Assembly: GCA_008123405.1 (NCBI GenBank)
Contig: VSSA01000003.1
Span: forward strand, 124,001-188,000
From: Nocardioides sp. BGMRC 2183
Lineage (GTDB): Bacteria > Actinomycetota > Actinomycetes > Propionibacteriales > Nocardioidaceae
Length of the DNA stretch: 64,000 nucleotides
Direction of reading: 5' to 3'
This document shows positions 43,640 to 52,215 of the stretch, piece after piece (within the stretch, counting starts at the first letter, position 1; the number at the start of each line of letters is the position of its first letter). A program made the translations under genes and the position numbers. The notes beneath the pieces were generated by a model. It saw only the letters and a list, made by a program, of their open reading frames with translations, was not told where the DNA came from and searched no databases.

Positions 43640-44239
43640 GTGCTCCGGTCCACCTCCCACCTCTCGCCCCGCGAGGCCAAGCGCTACGCCACGGCCCGCC
43701 GGCTGCAGCGCAGCGCGTTGCAGCTGACCGTGGAGCGCGGGTACGACGGCTGGACCATGGACGACCTCGCCGCAACCGCCGAGGTGTCACGTCGCACGGT
43801 CTTCAACTACTTCGACGGCAAGGCAGAGGTGGTGCTCGGTCCGGTGGCCGAGCTCGACCCGGAGCTGATCGCCACCTTCGTCGCCGGCGGCCCGACCGGC
43901 GACCTCGTGGACGACCTGCTCGTGCTCGCCCAATGCGCCACCGAGGAGGGCTCCGAGGACCTCGACGCACTGCCCGCGATCCGCGAGGCGGTCAAGAACG
44001 ACCCCCGCCTGTTCGCGCTGGTCCACGAGCGCTTCGAAACCATCACCGCGATGCTGGCCGAACGCCTCCAGGAGCGGGAGGGCGCATCGTTCCCGGCCGG
44101 CCGGGCCCGGCTGCTGCTGCACCTGCTGCTGATCTGCCTCGACGACGCCGTCGAGCGCGCAGCCGCGGACAGCACCCACAGCTTCCCCGAACTTCTCGGC
44201 GCCGCCGTCGCCGACGCCCGCGCCCTCTTCACCCGCTGA
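43640..44239 (+). CDS. TetR family regulator of the MMPL exporter
   Basis: A 199-residue TetR protein. Helix-turn-helix: LTVERGYDGWTMDDLAATAEVSRRTVFNYFDGKAEVVLGP (about 31-70). The GTG at 43640 lies 10 bp after the operator with no ribosome site between, so the message is probably leaderless; earlier in-frame codons would run through the operator. It precedes the MMPL gene by 62 bp on the same strand, the common layout of a self-regulated efflux operon. Confidence 0.86.
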   Translation: MLRSTSHLSPREAKRYATARRLQRSALQLTVERGYDGWTMDDLAATAEVSRRTVFNYFDGKAEVVLGPVAELDPELIATFVAGGPTGDLVDDLLVLAQCATEEGSEDLDALPAIREAVKNDPRLFALVHERFETITAMLAERLQEREGASFPAGRARLLLHLLLICLDDAVERAAADSTHSFPELLGAAVADARALFTR

Positions 44240-44301
44240 ACCACCCCGCACACCCGCACGCACACCCGCACTGCACGCCCACCAGGAACCCAGGAGATCC
44301 C

Positions 44302-46683
44302 ATGGCCCGCCTGCTCTACCGACTCGGCTCGACCGCCTACCGGCGGTGGCCCTTCTTCATCGCCGGCTGGCTGGTGCTCGCCGTCGCCGTCGGCGGTCTC
44401 GCCGCCGGCTTCTCCAAGCCGATGCAGGACCAGTTCACGATCCCCGGCATCCCCTCGGAGGAGGCCTCGGAGCTGCAGCAGGAGCTCTTCCCCGGCGCTG
44501 AGGACCCGTTCGACGACGTCTCCTACAACGTCGTCGTGGCAGCACCCGAGGGCCACACCCTCGACGAGCCGAAGTACCAGGCGGCGGTCACCGACCTGAT
44601 CGCCGGCATCCAACAGCTGCCGCAGATGTCGGACGACCCGGCCGACAACCCGCGTCTGGCCGACCCCGTGGCCACCGCCGCCGCACAGGAGGAGCAGATC
44701 GTCGGCCAGGCGCGTCAGAGCGGTGGTGACGTGGACGCGGCCCAGGCCGACGCCGACGCCGTCTCCACGCTCTCCGACGACGGACGGATCGGGGTGCTCA
44801 CCGCGGAGTGGGACGTCGACAAGCCGACCGACATCGAGCCGGCCTCCCAGGACGCCCTGAAGGACCTGATGGAGGAGACCGCGGACGAGACCGGTCTCGT
44901 GGTCGAGGCCAACGGGTCCGGCATGGCCTCGATGGCACCGCCCGGCGCCACCGCCGAGATGATCGGCATCGGCGTCGCCCTCGTCGTACTGCTGCTCACC
45001 TTCGGCTCGCTGGTCGCCGCCGGCCTGCCGATCCTGAACGCGATCGTCGGCGTCGGTCTCGGTGTCGCTGGCGTCACCGCGGCGACCGCACTGACCGACA
45101 GCATCGGGTCCACCACGCCGATGCTGGCCAGCATGCTCGGCCTGGCGGTCGGCATCGACTACACACTCTTCATCGTCGCGCGCTACCGCACCGAGCTGCA
45201 CCACACCGACGACCGCCAGCACGCGGTCGGGATCGCCGTCGGCACTGCGGGCTCCGCGGTGGTCTTCGCCGGCCTCACCGTGCTGATCGCGCTCGCCGCC
45301 CTCTCCGTGGTCGGGATCCCGTTCCTCACCGCCATGGGCCTGGCCGCGGCCGCGACCGTCTTCCTGGCGGTCTGCGTGGCGCTGACGCTGTTGCCCGCGA
45401 TCCTCGGCATGCTGAAGTCCAAGGCCTTCGGCGGCCAGGTGCGCAAGTACCGCCCGAAGCGCGACGAGCAGGGCCTGGTGCTCAACAACGGCGTCCGCTG
45501 GGCGCGCCTGCTCGGCAAGGCGCCGCTGGCCTTCATCGGTGCGGTGGTCGTGCTGCTCGGCGCGCTGGCGATCCCGGCCACGCAGATGCAGCTCGCCTTC
45601 CCCTCCGACAGCACCGCCGCGACCGACACCACCCAGCGTCAGGCCTCCGACCTGATGTCGGAAGCCTGGGGACCGGGTCGTGAGGGCCCGCTGCTGGTCG
45701 TGGTCGACGGACGCGACATCGCCGACGACGACCAGCGGCAGCAGGTCTTCGGTGACGTCGTCACGTGGGCCGCCGAGCAGGATGACGTGGCCAACGCCCA
45801 GATCGTGGGCACCAACGCTCCCGTCGACGACTCCGGCGCCCCGACCGGCCCTGCGACCGGCGCGATGATCCAGATCCAGCCGGAGTCCGCGCCGACCGAC
45901 GAGGCGACGCTGGACCTGCTGGAGACCCTGCGCGACGGGGAGTCCGAGCTCGAAGAGACCCAGGACGTCAACATCGGGGTCACCGGCCTGACCGCCATCA
46001 CCACCGACGTCTCCGACCGGCTCAACAACGCACTGCCGCTCTACCTGGCGATCGTGATCGGCCTGGCGTTCGTGCTGCTGGTGCTGGTCTTCCGGTCGAT
46101 CCTGGTGCCGCTGACCGCGACCCTCGGCTTCCTGCTCTCGGTGCTGGCGACCTTCGGTGCCACGGTCGCCGTCTTCCAGGAGGGCGCGTTGGGCATCGTG
46201 GACGAGCAGCCGATCATCGCGTTCCTGCCGATCATCCTGATCGGGATCGTCTTCGGTCTCGCGATGGACTACCAGGTCTTCCTGGTGACCCGGATGCGGG
46301 AAGCGCACGTGCACGGGATGTCCACCCGCGAGGCGGTCATCGACGGCTTCCGCAACAGCGCCCGGGTGGTCACCGCCGCGGCCACCATCATGATCGCGGT
46401 CTTCGCCGCCTTCATGCTGATGGACGACCCGATCATCAAGTCGATCGGCTTCGCGCTGGCCGCTTCGATCGTGCTCGACGCGTTCGTGGTCCGGATGGTG
46501 CTGATCCCGGCACTGCTCTTCCTGCTCGGCGAGAAGGCATGGTGGCTCCCGGCCTGGCTGGACCGGATCCTGCCCAACGTCGACGTCGAGGGCGAGTCGT
46601 TGGAGCGGGACTCGATCCCGGGCCGCGGCCAGCGCGACGACGACCTGGACGACGACCTGGACAAGGAGCTCCAGCCGGTCTGA
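44302..46683 (+). CDS. MMPL/RND-family membrane transporter
   Basis: A 793-residue transporter with two halves. Each has an N-terminal helix (first: WPFFIAGWLVLAVAVGGLAAG, about 16-36), a large extracytoplasmic domain, and a five-helix bundle. Conserved MMPL segments include LGLAVGIDYTLFIVARYR (first half, with the Asp of the proton path) and FGLAMDYQVFLVTRMREA (second half). Relatives export lipids or toxic amphiphiles. The AGGAG site precedes the ATG. Co-transcribed with tetR, it may expel fatty or alkane-related compounds, given the alkB gene on the other side. A strong terminator follows. Confidence 0.9.
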   Translation: MARLLYRLGSTAYRRWPFFIAGWLVLAVAVGGLAAGFSKPMQDQFTIPGIPSEEASELQQELFPGAEDPFDDVSYNVVVAAPEGHTLDEPKYQAAVTDLIAGIQQLPQMSDDPADNPRLADPVATAAAQEEQIVGQARQSGGDVDAAQADADAVSTLSDDGRIGVLTAEWDVDKPTDIEPASQDALKDLMEETADETGLVVEANGSGMASMAPPGATAEMIGIGVALVVLLLTFGSLVAAGLPILNAIVGVGLGVAGVTAATALTDSIGSTTPMLASMLGLAVGIDYTLFIVARYRTELHHTDDRQHAVGIAVGTAGSAVVFAGLTVLIALAALSVVGIPFLTAMGLAAAATVFLAVCVALTLLPAILGMLKSKAFGGQVRKYRPKRDEQGLVLNNGVRWARLLGKAPLAFIGAVVVLLGALAIPATQMQLAFPSDSTAATDTTQRQASDLMSEAWGPGREGPLLVVVDGRDIADDDQRQQVFGDVVTWAAEQDDVANAQIVGTNAPVDDSGAPTGPATGAMIQIQPESAPTDEATLDLLETLRDGESELEETQDVNIGVTGLTAITTDVSDRLNNALPLYLAIVIGLAFVLLVLVFRSILVPLTATLGFLLSVLATFGATVAVFQEGALGIVDEQPIIAFLPIILIGIVFGLAMDYQVFLVTRMREAHVHGMSTREAVIDGFRNSARVVTAAATIMIAVFAAFMLMDDPIIKSIGFALAASIVLDAFVVRMVLIPALLFLLGEKAWWLPAWLDRILPNVDVEGESLERDSIPGRGQRDDDLDDDLDKELQPV

Positions 46684-46692
46684 GCGCCTGAC

Positions 46693-46733
46693 ACGACGAA
46701 CGCCCCGTGGGATATCCGCGGGGCGTTCGTCGT
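46693..46733. terminator. Bidirectional terminator between MMPL and glutathione peroxidase genes
   Basis: ACGACGAACGCCCCG (46693-46707) pairs perfectly with CGGGGCGTTCGTCGT (46719-46733), with an 11-base loop containing GGATATCC. It lies 9 bp after the MMPL stop and before the convergent peroxidase stop. Confidence 0.85.
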
Positions 46734-46749
46734 CGTCCGTGGGCTTGCG

Positions 46750-47229
46750 TCAGCCGAGCGCCTTCTCGATGTCTCCGCCGAGCTTCTCCGGCTTCGTGGT
46801 CGGGGCGTAGCGGTCGATCACCTGGCCGTCGCGGCCGAGCAGGAACTTGGTGAAGTTCCACTTGATCTTGTCGCCCAGCACACCGCCGTGCTCGTCCTTG
46901 AGCCACTGGTAGAGCGGGTGCGCGTCGTCGCCGTTGACGTCGATCTTGGAGAAGAGCGGAAAGCTCACCCCGAAGTTCTTCTCGCAGAACGAGGCGATCT
47001 CCTCCTCGCTGCCCGGCTCCTGGTGGCCGAACTGGTCGCAGGGGAAGCCGAGCACCGTGAAGCCCCGCTCGGCATAGGCGTCCTGCAACTCCTGTAGACC
47101 ATGGTACTGCGGGGTGAAGCCGCACTGGGAGGCGGTGTTGACGACGAGCACCACCTGGCCGTCGTACGACGCCAGGTCGATGTCGCGGCCGTCGATGGAG
47201 GTCGCGGAGAAGTCCCGGAGAGAGGTCAT
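46750..47229 (-). CDS. Glutathione peroxidase-family thiol peroxidase
   Basis: A 159-residue thioredoxin-fold peroxidase. C36 in NTASQCGFTPQY is the peroxidatic Cys; Gln (FPCDQFGHQEPG) and Trp-Asn (IKWNFTKF) complete the active site. Cys in place of selenocysteine and a second Cys in FPCDQ suggest that it uses thioredoxin or mycothiol systems, not glutathione, as actinobacteria lack that thiol. It protects against lipid and hydrogen peroxides in the cytosol. It starts 20 bp after the DUF3592-like gene and is the last gene of a short minus-strand group. Confidence 0.92.
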   Translation of the reverse strand: MTSLRDFSATSIDGRDIDLASYDGQVVLVVNTASQCGFTPQYHGLQELQDAYAERGFTVLGFPCDQFGHQEPGSEEEIASFCEKNFGVSFPLFSKIDVNGDDAHPLYQWLKDEHGGVLGDKIKWNFTKFLLGRDGQVIDRYAPTTKPEKLGGDIEKALG

Positions 47230-47249
47230 GCACCTCAGTCTGGCAGGAC

Positions 47250-47702
47250 TCAAGCCTGGTCCGGCTCCTCCTCGCTCCCTCCCGGCCCCCGGGCACGCCA
47301 CACCACCAGCGCCACCAGCACCAGGAGGACGTCGATGATCAGCAGCATGATCAGTCCGGTCGAGCCGTCCGTCTGTCCCTCGACCTCGTGCACCGACGGA
47401 CGCCCGGGCACCACCCGCACCTCGATCGTGCCGTCGGCCTCCGCCGCTTCGTAGGCGTCACGGTCGACCTCGACCGGCCAGACCGGGCGTCCGTCGACCA
47501 ACTCCTCGTCGAGACGGAACTCCACCAGGTAGTGCTGGTCGCCACCCGGCTCGAGCACCTCGGTACGGATCACCTCGGCCGTGGTGTCGACGCCGGCACG
47601 GTCCAGCCGCCACTGCGACCAGTAGTGGTCGGCGATCGGCAAGGTCACCAGGATCGCGACGACCCCGAGCGCGACCAGGGTGCCGATCCGGGTGCGGGTC
47701 AT
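47250..47702 (-). CDS. DUF3592-like membrane protein
   Basis: A 150-residue protein with one helix at each end (IGTLVALGVVAILVTLPIA and LIMLLIIDVLLVLVALVVW). The loop between them is a small beta domain (TTAEVIRTEVLEPGGDQHYLVEFRLDE then VEVRVVPGRPSVHEVE), the DUF3592 plan. The function of the family is unknown. The ATG overlaps the nitroreductase stop (ATGA). Confidence 0.7.
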   Translation of the reverse strand: MTRTRIGTLVALGVVAILVTLPIADHYWSQWRLDRAGVDTTAEVIRTEVLEPGGDQHYLVEFRLDEELVDGRPVWPVEVDRDAYEAAEADGTIEVRVVPGRPSVHEVEGQTDGSTGLIMLLIIDVLLVLVALVVWRARGPGGSEEEPDQA

Positions 47703-48334
47703 CGCGCGCCCTCCCACGGCCGCCCCCACCGGCCCGCGAACGCGAAGCCAGCGACCGGGCGGCGGACCCGCTCCCGCTCATGCTTGCCGCGCTCGCGCTC
47801 CGAGGCGATCGACGGGTCCCCCGGCACCCCGACCGCGATCCCGGTCAGCAGCCGGACCCAGTCCGGGACGCCGAGAGCGGCCGCGACGGCGGCATGGTCG
47901 TAGCCGGCGAACTGGTGGGCGTGCAGGCCCATCGCGCGCGCCTGCAGGGTGAGGTGGGCGGCCGCCTGGCCGAGGTCGTGCACCGCGTAGGTCGGGTTGT
48001 CGGCGCCCTCCCCCTCGGCGTCGGGGGCGACTTGGGTGCCGCCGAGGAAGACCACCGAGGCCCGCGGGACCCAGGTGGAGTTGCCGCGGGTGAGGTGGGT
48101 GCGCAGGACGTCGTGGGTCGTCGTACCGCGTTCGGCGACCAGGAACCGCCACGGCTGGGTGTTGCCCCAGCTCGGCGCCCAGCGGGCCGCCTCGAGCAGC
48201 GTCGCGATCTGGTCCGCGCTGAGGGTGTGGTCGGGATCGAAGACGGTCGGGGACCAGCGCGACCGCATCGGCTCGGCGAGCACCTCGGCGCCCGGCATCG
48301 GCGCGTGCCCGGAGGGCTGGGAGGGAGCGGTCAT
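47699..48334 (-). CDS. Nitroreductase family protein
   Basis: A 211-residue FMN-binding nitroreductase-fold protein. RSRWSPTVFDPDH and ARWAPSWGNTQPWRFLV hold the FMN phosphate and ring contacts, and the C-terminal part (GIAVGVPGDP) is usual. Such enzymes reduce quinones, nitro compounds or enones with NAD(P)H. No good ribosome site precedes ATG 48334, and a leaderless message is possible. It is divergent from malic enzyme. Confidence 0.85.
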   Translation of the reverse strand: MTAPSQPSGHAPMPGAEVLAEPMRSRWSPTVFDPDHTLSADQIATLLEAARWAPSWGNTQPWRFLVAERGTTTHDVLRTHLTRGNSTWVPRASVVFLGGTQVAPDAEGEGADNPTYAVHDLGQAAAHLTLQARAMGLHAHQFAGYDHAAVAAALGVPDWVRLLTGIAVGVPGDPSIASERERGKHERERVRRPVAGFAFAGRWGRPWEGAR

Positions 48335-48407
48335 GGTGGCCAGTATCGCGATCGCCGTCCCCACGAGCGACTTGGGAGTAACCCCGGGACGGGTGGAGAA
48401 TCTGAGG

Positions 48408-49796
48408 GTGGCGGCTACAGCGACACCCTCGTCCAACTCCATCACCATGCGCCTCTACACGGTGCCCGACCACCGTGTGGTCGGTGCGGTGGCGACCGCG
48501 ATCGCCGAGGCCGGCGGCGTGGTGACCGCGATCGACGTCGCCGAGTCCAGTCATCAGCGCCTGGTCGTCGACGTCACCTGCTCCTCGGTCGACGGCGAGC
48601 ACGCCCGGGTCCTGGAAGCAGCCGTCGGCAAGGTCGAGGGCGTCGAGGTGCACAAGGTCTCCGACCGCACCTTCCTGCTCCACCTCGGCGGCAAGATCGA
48701 GGTCGCCTCGAAGGTCGCGCTGAAGACCCGTGACGACCTCTCCATGGCGTACACGCCCGGTGTCGGGCGGGTCTCCTCCGCACTCGCCGAGAACCCGGGC
48801 GACGTCTCCCGGCTCACCATCAAGGGCAACGCGGTCGCCGTGGTCACCGACGGGTCGGCGGTGCTCGGCCTGGGCAACATCGGCCCCGGCGCGGCGCTGC
48901 CGGTGATGGAGGGTAAGGCGGCCCTGTTCAAGCGCTTCGGCAGCGTCGACGCGTGGCCGATCTGCCTGGACACCCAGGACGTGGACGAGATCGTCCGTGC
49001 GGTCGAGCTGATCGCGCCGGGCTTCGGCGGCATCAACCTCGAGGACATCGCGGCGCCCCGCTGCTTCGAGATCGAGGCCCGGCTGCGCGAGCGGCTCGAC
49101 ATCCCCGTCTTCCACGACGACCAGCACGGCACCGCGATCGCGGTGCTCGCCGGGCTGCGCAACGCCCTGCGGGTGGTCGGCAAGGAGCTGGGATCGATCC
49201 GGGTCGTGGTCTCCGGTGGCGGCGCGGCCGGCACCGCTATCGTCAACCTGCTGATCGCCGCCGGGGTGCCCGACATCGTGGTCTCGGACCGGCACGGCTG
49301 CCTGGTCGCCGAGGACCCCGCGCTCTCCCCCGCCCACGCCGAACTCGCCTCGCGGACCAACCCGCGGCGGGTCGCCGGCACCCTGCACGACGCGCTGCGC
49401 GGCGCCGACGTCTTCATCGGCGTCTCCGCCCCGAACATCCTGGACCCCGAATGGATCCCGGACATGGCCTCCGACGCGATCGTCTTCGCGATGGCCAACC
49501 CCGATCCGGAGGTCGACCCCGGCGCCGCCGGCAAGTACGCCGCCGTCGTCGCCTCGGGCCGCTCGGACTATCCGAACCAGCTCAACAACGTGCTCGTCTT
49601 CCCCGGTGTCTTCCGTGGCCTCCTCGACGCGCGCGCCGGCGACGTCACCACCGACCAGATGCTGCGCGCGGCCGCCGCGATCGCCGCGGTGGTCACCGAT
49701 GAGGAGCTCAACGCCAGCTACATCATCCCCACCGTCTTCCACCCCGAGGTGCACTCCGCGGTGGCGACCGCGATCTCGGCGCCCGAGCACGCCTGA
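48408..49796 (+). CDS. NAD-dependent malic enzyme with N-terminal ACT-like domain
   Basis: A 462-residue malate dehydrogenase (decarboxylating), giving pyruvate, CO2 and NAD(P)H. The N-terminal 90 residues are ACT-like (ITMRLYTVPDHRVVGAVATAI), a possible effector site. LSMAYTPGVGRVSSALAENP, EDIAAPRCFEIE and PVFHDDQHGTAIA hold the substrate/metal residues; VVSGGGAAGTAIVNLL is the cofactor loop. GTG 48408 is chosen over GTG 48393 because GGAG lies 9 bp before it. It supplies reducing power and pyruvate during growth on lipids, a plausible partner to the beta-oxidation genes. Confidence 0.9.
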   Translation: MAATATPSSNSITMRLYTVPDHRVVGAVATAIAEAGGVVTAIDVAESSHQRLVVDVTCSSVDGEHARVLEAAVGKVEGVEVHKVSDRTFLLHLGGKIEVASKVALKTRDDLSMAYTPGVGRVSSALAENPGDVSRLTIKGNAVAVVTDGSAVLGLGNIGPGAALPVMEGKAALFKRFGSVDAWPICLDTQDVDEIVRAVELIAPGFGGINLEDIAAPRCFEIEARLRERLDIPVFHDDQHGTAIAVLAGLRNALRVVGKELGSIRVVVSGGGAAGTAIVNLLIAAGVPDIVVSDRHGCLVAEDPALSPAHAELASRTNPRRVAGTLHDALRGADVFIGVSAPNILDPEWIPDMASDAIVFAMANPDPEVDPGAAGKYAAVVASGRSDYPNQLNNVLVFPGVFRGLLDARAGDVTTDQMLRAAAAIAAVVTDEELNASYIIPTVFHPEVHSAVATAISAPEHA

Positions 49797-49832
49797 CTCT
49801 CCTCCCGACCCTCGGCTGGCAGGCTTCGTCCC

Positions 49833-50903
49833 ATGGCCAGCGACGCTCAGCCCAATCCGATCCGTCGTTGGGGCGGACGTGCCGTCCTCCTGCTGATCAC
49901 CGGGGCCGGCCTCTACGTCGTCGCACCGAGCCTGCTCACCATGTTCGGCGCCTGGCCACAGCTGGCCAGCGTCGAGGTGCACTGGTTCCTGATCCTGGCC
50001 GTCCTGGAGACCGGCAGCCTGGCGATGCTGTGGTGGTTGGCGAAGATCGCGCTGGCGCCGGCGGCCGGTGACACCACGACGCCACACCTGGGCTGGGGGA
50101 CGGCCGCAGCCGCACAGCTGGCCGGTCACGCCGCGAGCAAGGTGATCCCCGGCGGCGCGGCCACCGGCGGGGTGGTCCAGGGCCGCGTGCTGGTCACCGC
50201 CGGCCAGCCTGCGGGCGCCGTGGTCTCCGGGCTGACCGCGAGCAACCTGCTCACCTCAGCGGTACTGCTCCTGCTGCCGGTGCTCACCATACCGGCGCTC
50301 GCGATCGGACCGCCGCCGGCCGAGCAGCTCCGGCTCGGGTTGCTGGTGTCGCTGATCATCGCGATCGTGATCGTCGCCGTCGGGGTGGTGGCGCTGACCG
50401 CCCCACGGGCGGTGCACGCGGCGGGTCGAGGCGTGGGCACCCTCGCGCACGTCGTACGACGCCGCTGGACGGCGGAGTCGACAGCGGATGCCCTGATGAG
50501 TCAGCGTGATCGCGTCGTCGCCGCCTTCGCCGGCCGCTGGTGGTGGGCGGTCTTCGCGGCCGCGGGCAACCGGATGCTGGACTATGCCGCGCTGGTCGCC
50601 GCGCTGGTCGCCTTCGGCGCCCATGCCCGTCCGGCCGAGGTGCTGCTCGCCTACGTGGTGGCGCAGGCGCTGACCTTCATCCCGATCACCCCCGGCGGAC
50701 TCGGGTTCGTCGACGCCGGCCTCACCGGCCTCCTGGTGGTGATCGGCGTCCCGGCGGACACCGCGCTGATCGGCACCCTGCTCTATCGGCTCTTCTCGTT
50801 CTGGCTGCCGATCCCGATCGGCGCCCTCGCCTGGGCGGGGTGGCGGATCGGTACCCGCGGCGGGTCGGGACAACCTTCCTCGCGACCGGAAGGACAGGTG
50901 TAG
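49833..50903 (+). CDS. Flippase-like (UPF0104/YbhN-type) membrane protein
   Basis: A 356-residue multi-pass protein with about eight helices. The motifs HAASKVIPGGAATGGVVQGRVL and FIPITPGGLGFVDAGLTGLL are the hallmark paired loops of the lysylphosphatidylglycerol synthase transmembrane/UPF0104 family. No lysyl-transferase domain is attached, so a lipid flippase-like role is more likely than lipid modification. The substrate is unknown. It follows malic enzyme by 36 bp. Confidence 0.85.
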   Translation: MASDAQPNPIRRWGGRAVLLLITGAGLYVVAPSLLTMFGAWPQLASVEVHWFLILAVLETGSLAMLWWLAKIALAPAAGDTTTPHLGWGTAAAAQLAGHAASKVIPGGAATGGVVQGRVLVTAGQPAGAVVSGLTASNLLTSAVLLLLPVLTIPALAIGPPPAEQLRLGLLVSLIIAIVIVAVGVVALTAPRAVHAAGRGVGTLAHVVRRRWTAESTADALMSQRDRVVAAFAGRWWWAVFAAAGNRMLDYAALVAALVAFGAHARPAEVLLAYVVAQALTFIPITPGGLGFVDAGLTGLLVVIGVPADTALIGTLLYRLFSFWLPIPIGALAWAGWRIGTRGGSGQPSSRPEGQV

Positions 50904-50986
50904 CGTCCCCCTCCGGGAGAAGTGACCGGCGCCACGATCGGCGCCGGCAGCGGTGGCCCCGACATGGGCCACGAGGGAGGAAGCAG

Positions 50987-52171
50987 ATGCGCAAGATCTC
51001 GATGATGCTCGCGACCACGTTGTTGGCCGGCACCGGGCTGGCCACGGTGGGCGCCGCACCCGCCCAGGCGGACCCGACGGGGACGTCAGGATGGGACAAC
51101 GGCCCCGGCGGGGAACGGTACGTCGCGTTCGGTGACTCCTTCGTCTCCGGACCCGGGATCCAACCGATGCGGTCGGGCATCTGCGAGCGCAGCCGGAAGA
51201 ACTTCCCGACGTTGGTCGCCCAGCGGCTCGGCGTCACCGACTTCACCGACGCCAGCTGCGGTGGCGCCAGGACCGAGCACTACTGGGCCCCGCAGGTCCG
51301 AGACACGGGCGAGAACCCGCCGCAGCTGGACGCGCTCGACGCGGACACCACCCTGGTCACCCTCGGCACCATGGGCGGCAACGACGTCGGGCTCGTCGGG
51401 ATGGCACAGAACTGCATCCTCGGTGACTGCGCCGGCACCCCCGACGACGCCCACCATCAGGCGATCGACGCGCTGGCTCCGGTCTACCGGGACCTCATCG
51501 ACGAGGTGCGCCAGCGTGCCCCGAAGGCCGAGCTCGTCGCCGTCGGCTACGGCACCTACGTGCCGCCGACCAGCTGCTCGGCACTCTTCGGCGTGACGCC
51601 CGCCGAGGCCGTCTACCTGCAGGGCCTGATCGACCACATGAGCGACGTGATCGGCGCCGTGGCCGAGGAGAAGGGTGTCGCGTTCGCGGACATGCGGACG
51701 ATCCCCGGCGCCGGTGACCACACCGTGTGCGCCGCGCCCGACCAGCAGTGGATCCGGGCGATCAACACCTACGACGACGGTGCCCCGATGCACCCCTCCA
51801 CCGCCGGGATGAAGGCGATGGCCGGTGAGGTGCTGCGCACCATCCAGGAAGCGCGTGGCACCCAGCGGGCGTTGGCCGGGGCCGCCGACTCGCTCCAGGT
51901 GCGGGCCCACTGCCTCGGCAAGGCGAAGGCCAAGCGCCTGAAGGTCCGGATCCGCAACGGCAACGGCCTCGTCGACCGAGCCGTGGTCCGGATCGGGAAG
52001 CAGCGCGTCGGCGTGGCCACCTCACGGCCGTGGCAGGCCACCCCCAAGGTGTCGGCGATCAAGCCGCGCAACCGTGACGGGCGGATCCGGGTCCAGGTCA
52101 CCCTCGCTCGCGACGGTGCCACCAAGGTCGCCACGATCGCGCGACCGGCGCCGCGCTGCGTGGGTCGCTGA
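50987..52171 (+). CDS. Secreted SGNH/GDSL-family hydrolase
   Basis: A 394-residue exported esterase/lipase. Signal peptide 1-28 (cleavage APAQA/D). The catalytic Ser is S51 in YVAFGDSFVSGPG; GGARTEHY and MGGNDVGLVG are blocks II and III, and the catalytic His is in DDGAPMHPSTAGM. Blocks match the Streptomyces-type lipase group with disulfide-forming Cys (SGICERS, ASCGGA, QNCILGDCAG). The C-terminal 90 residues are basic and beta-rich (KAKAKRLKVRIRNGNG), perhaps a wall-binding tail. GGGAGG precedes the ATG. Confidence 0.9.
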   Translation: MRKISMMLATTLLAGTGLATVGAAPAQADPTGTSGWDNGPGGERYVAFGDSFVSGPGIQPMRSGICERSRKNFPTLVAQRLGVTDFTDASCGGARTEHYWAPQVRDTGENPPQLDALDADTTLVTLGTMGGNDVGLVGMAQNCILGDCAGTPDDAHHQAIDALAPVYRDLIDEVRQRAPKAELVAVGYGTYVPPTSCSALFGVTPAEAVYLQGLIDHMSDVIGAVAEEKGVAFADMRTIPGAGDHTVCAAPDQQWIRAINTYDDGAPMHPSTAGMKAMAGEVLRTIQEARGTQRALAGAADSLQVRAHCLGKAKAKRLKVRIRNGNGLVDRAVVRIGKQRVGVATSRPWQATPKVSAIKPRNRDGRIRVQVTLARDGATKVATIARPAPRCVGR

Positions 52172-52215
52172 CGGGTCGGGGCTGAGGAGTCGAGGCTGAG
52201 GAGTCGGGGCGGCGG

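Noticed and set aside
43807-46314. Long open frame antisense to the MMPL transporter
   Set aside because: No recognisable domain, and it shares no ribosome site; the MMPL frame is clear.
49833-50903. Lysylphosphatidylglycerol synthase
   Set aside because: Only the membrane flippase-like part is present; the soluble lysyl-transferase domain is missing.
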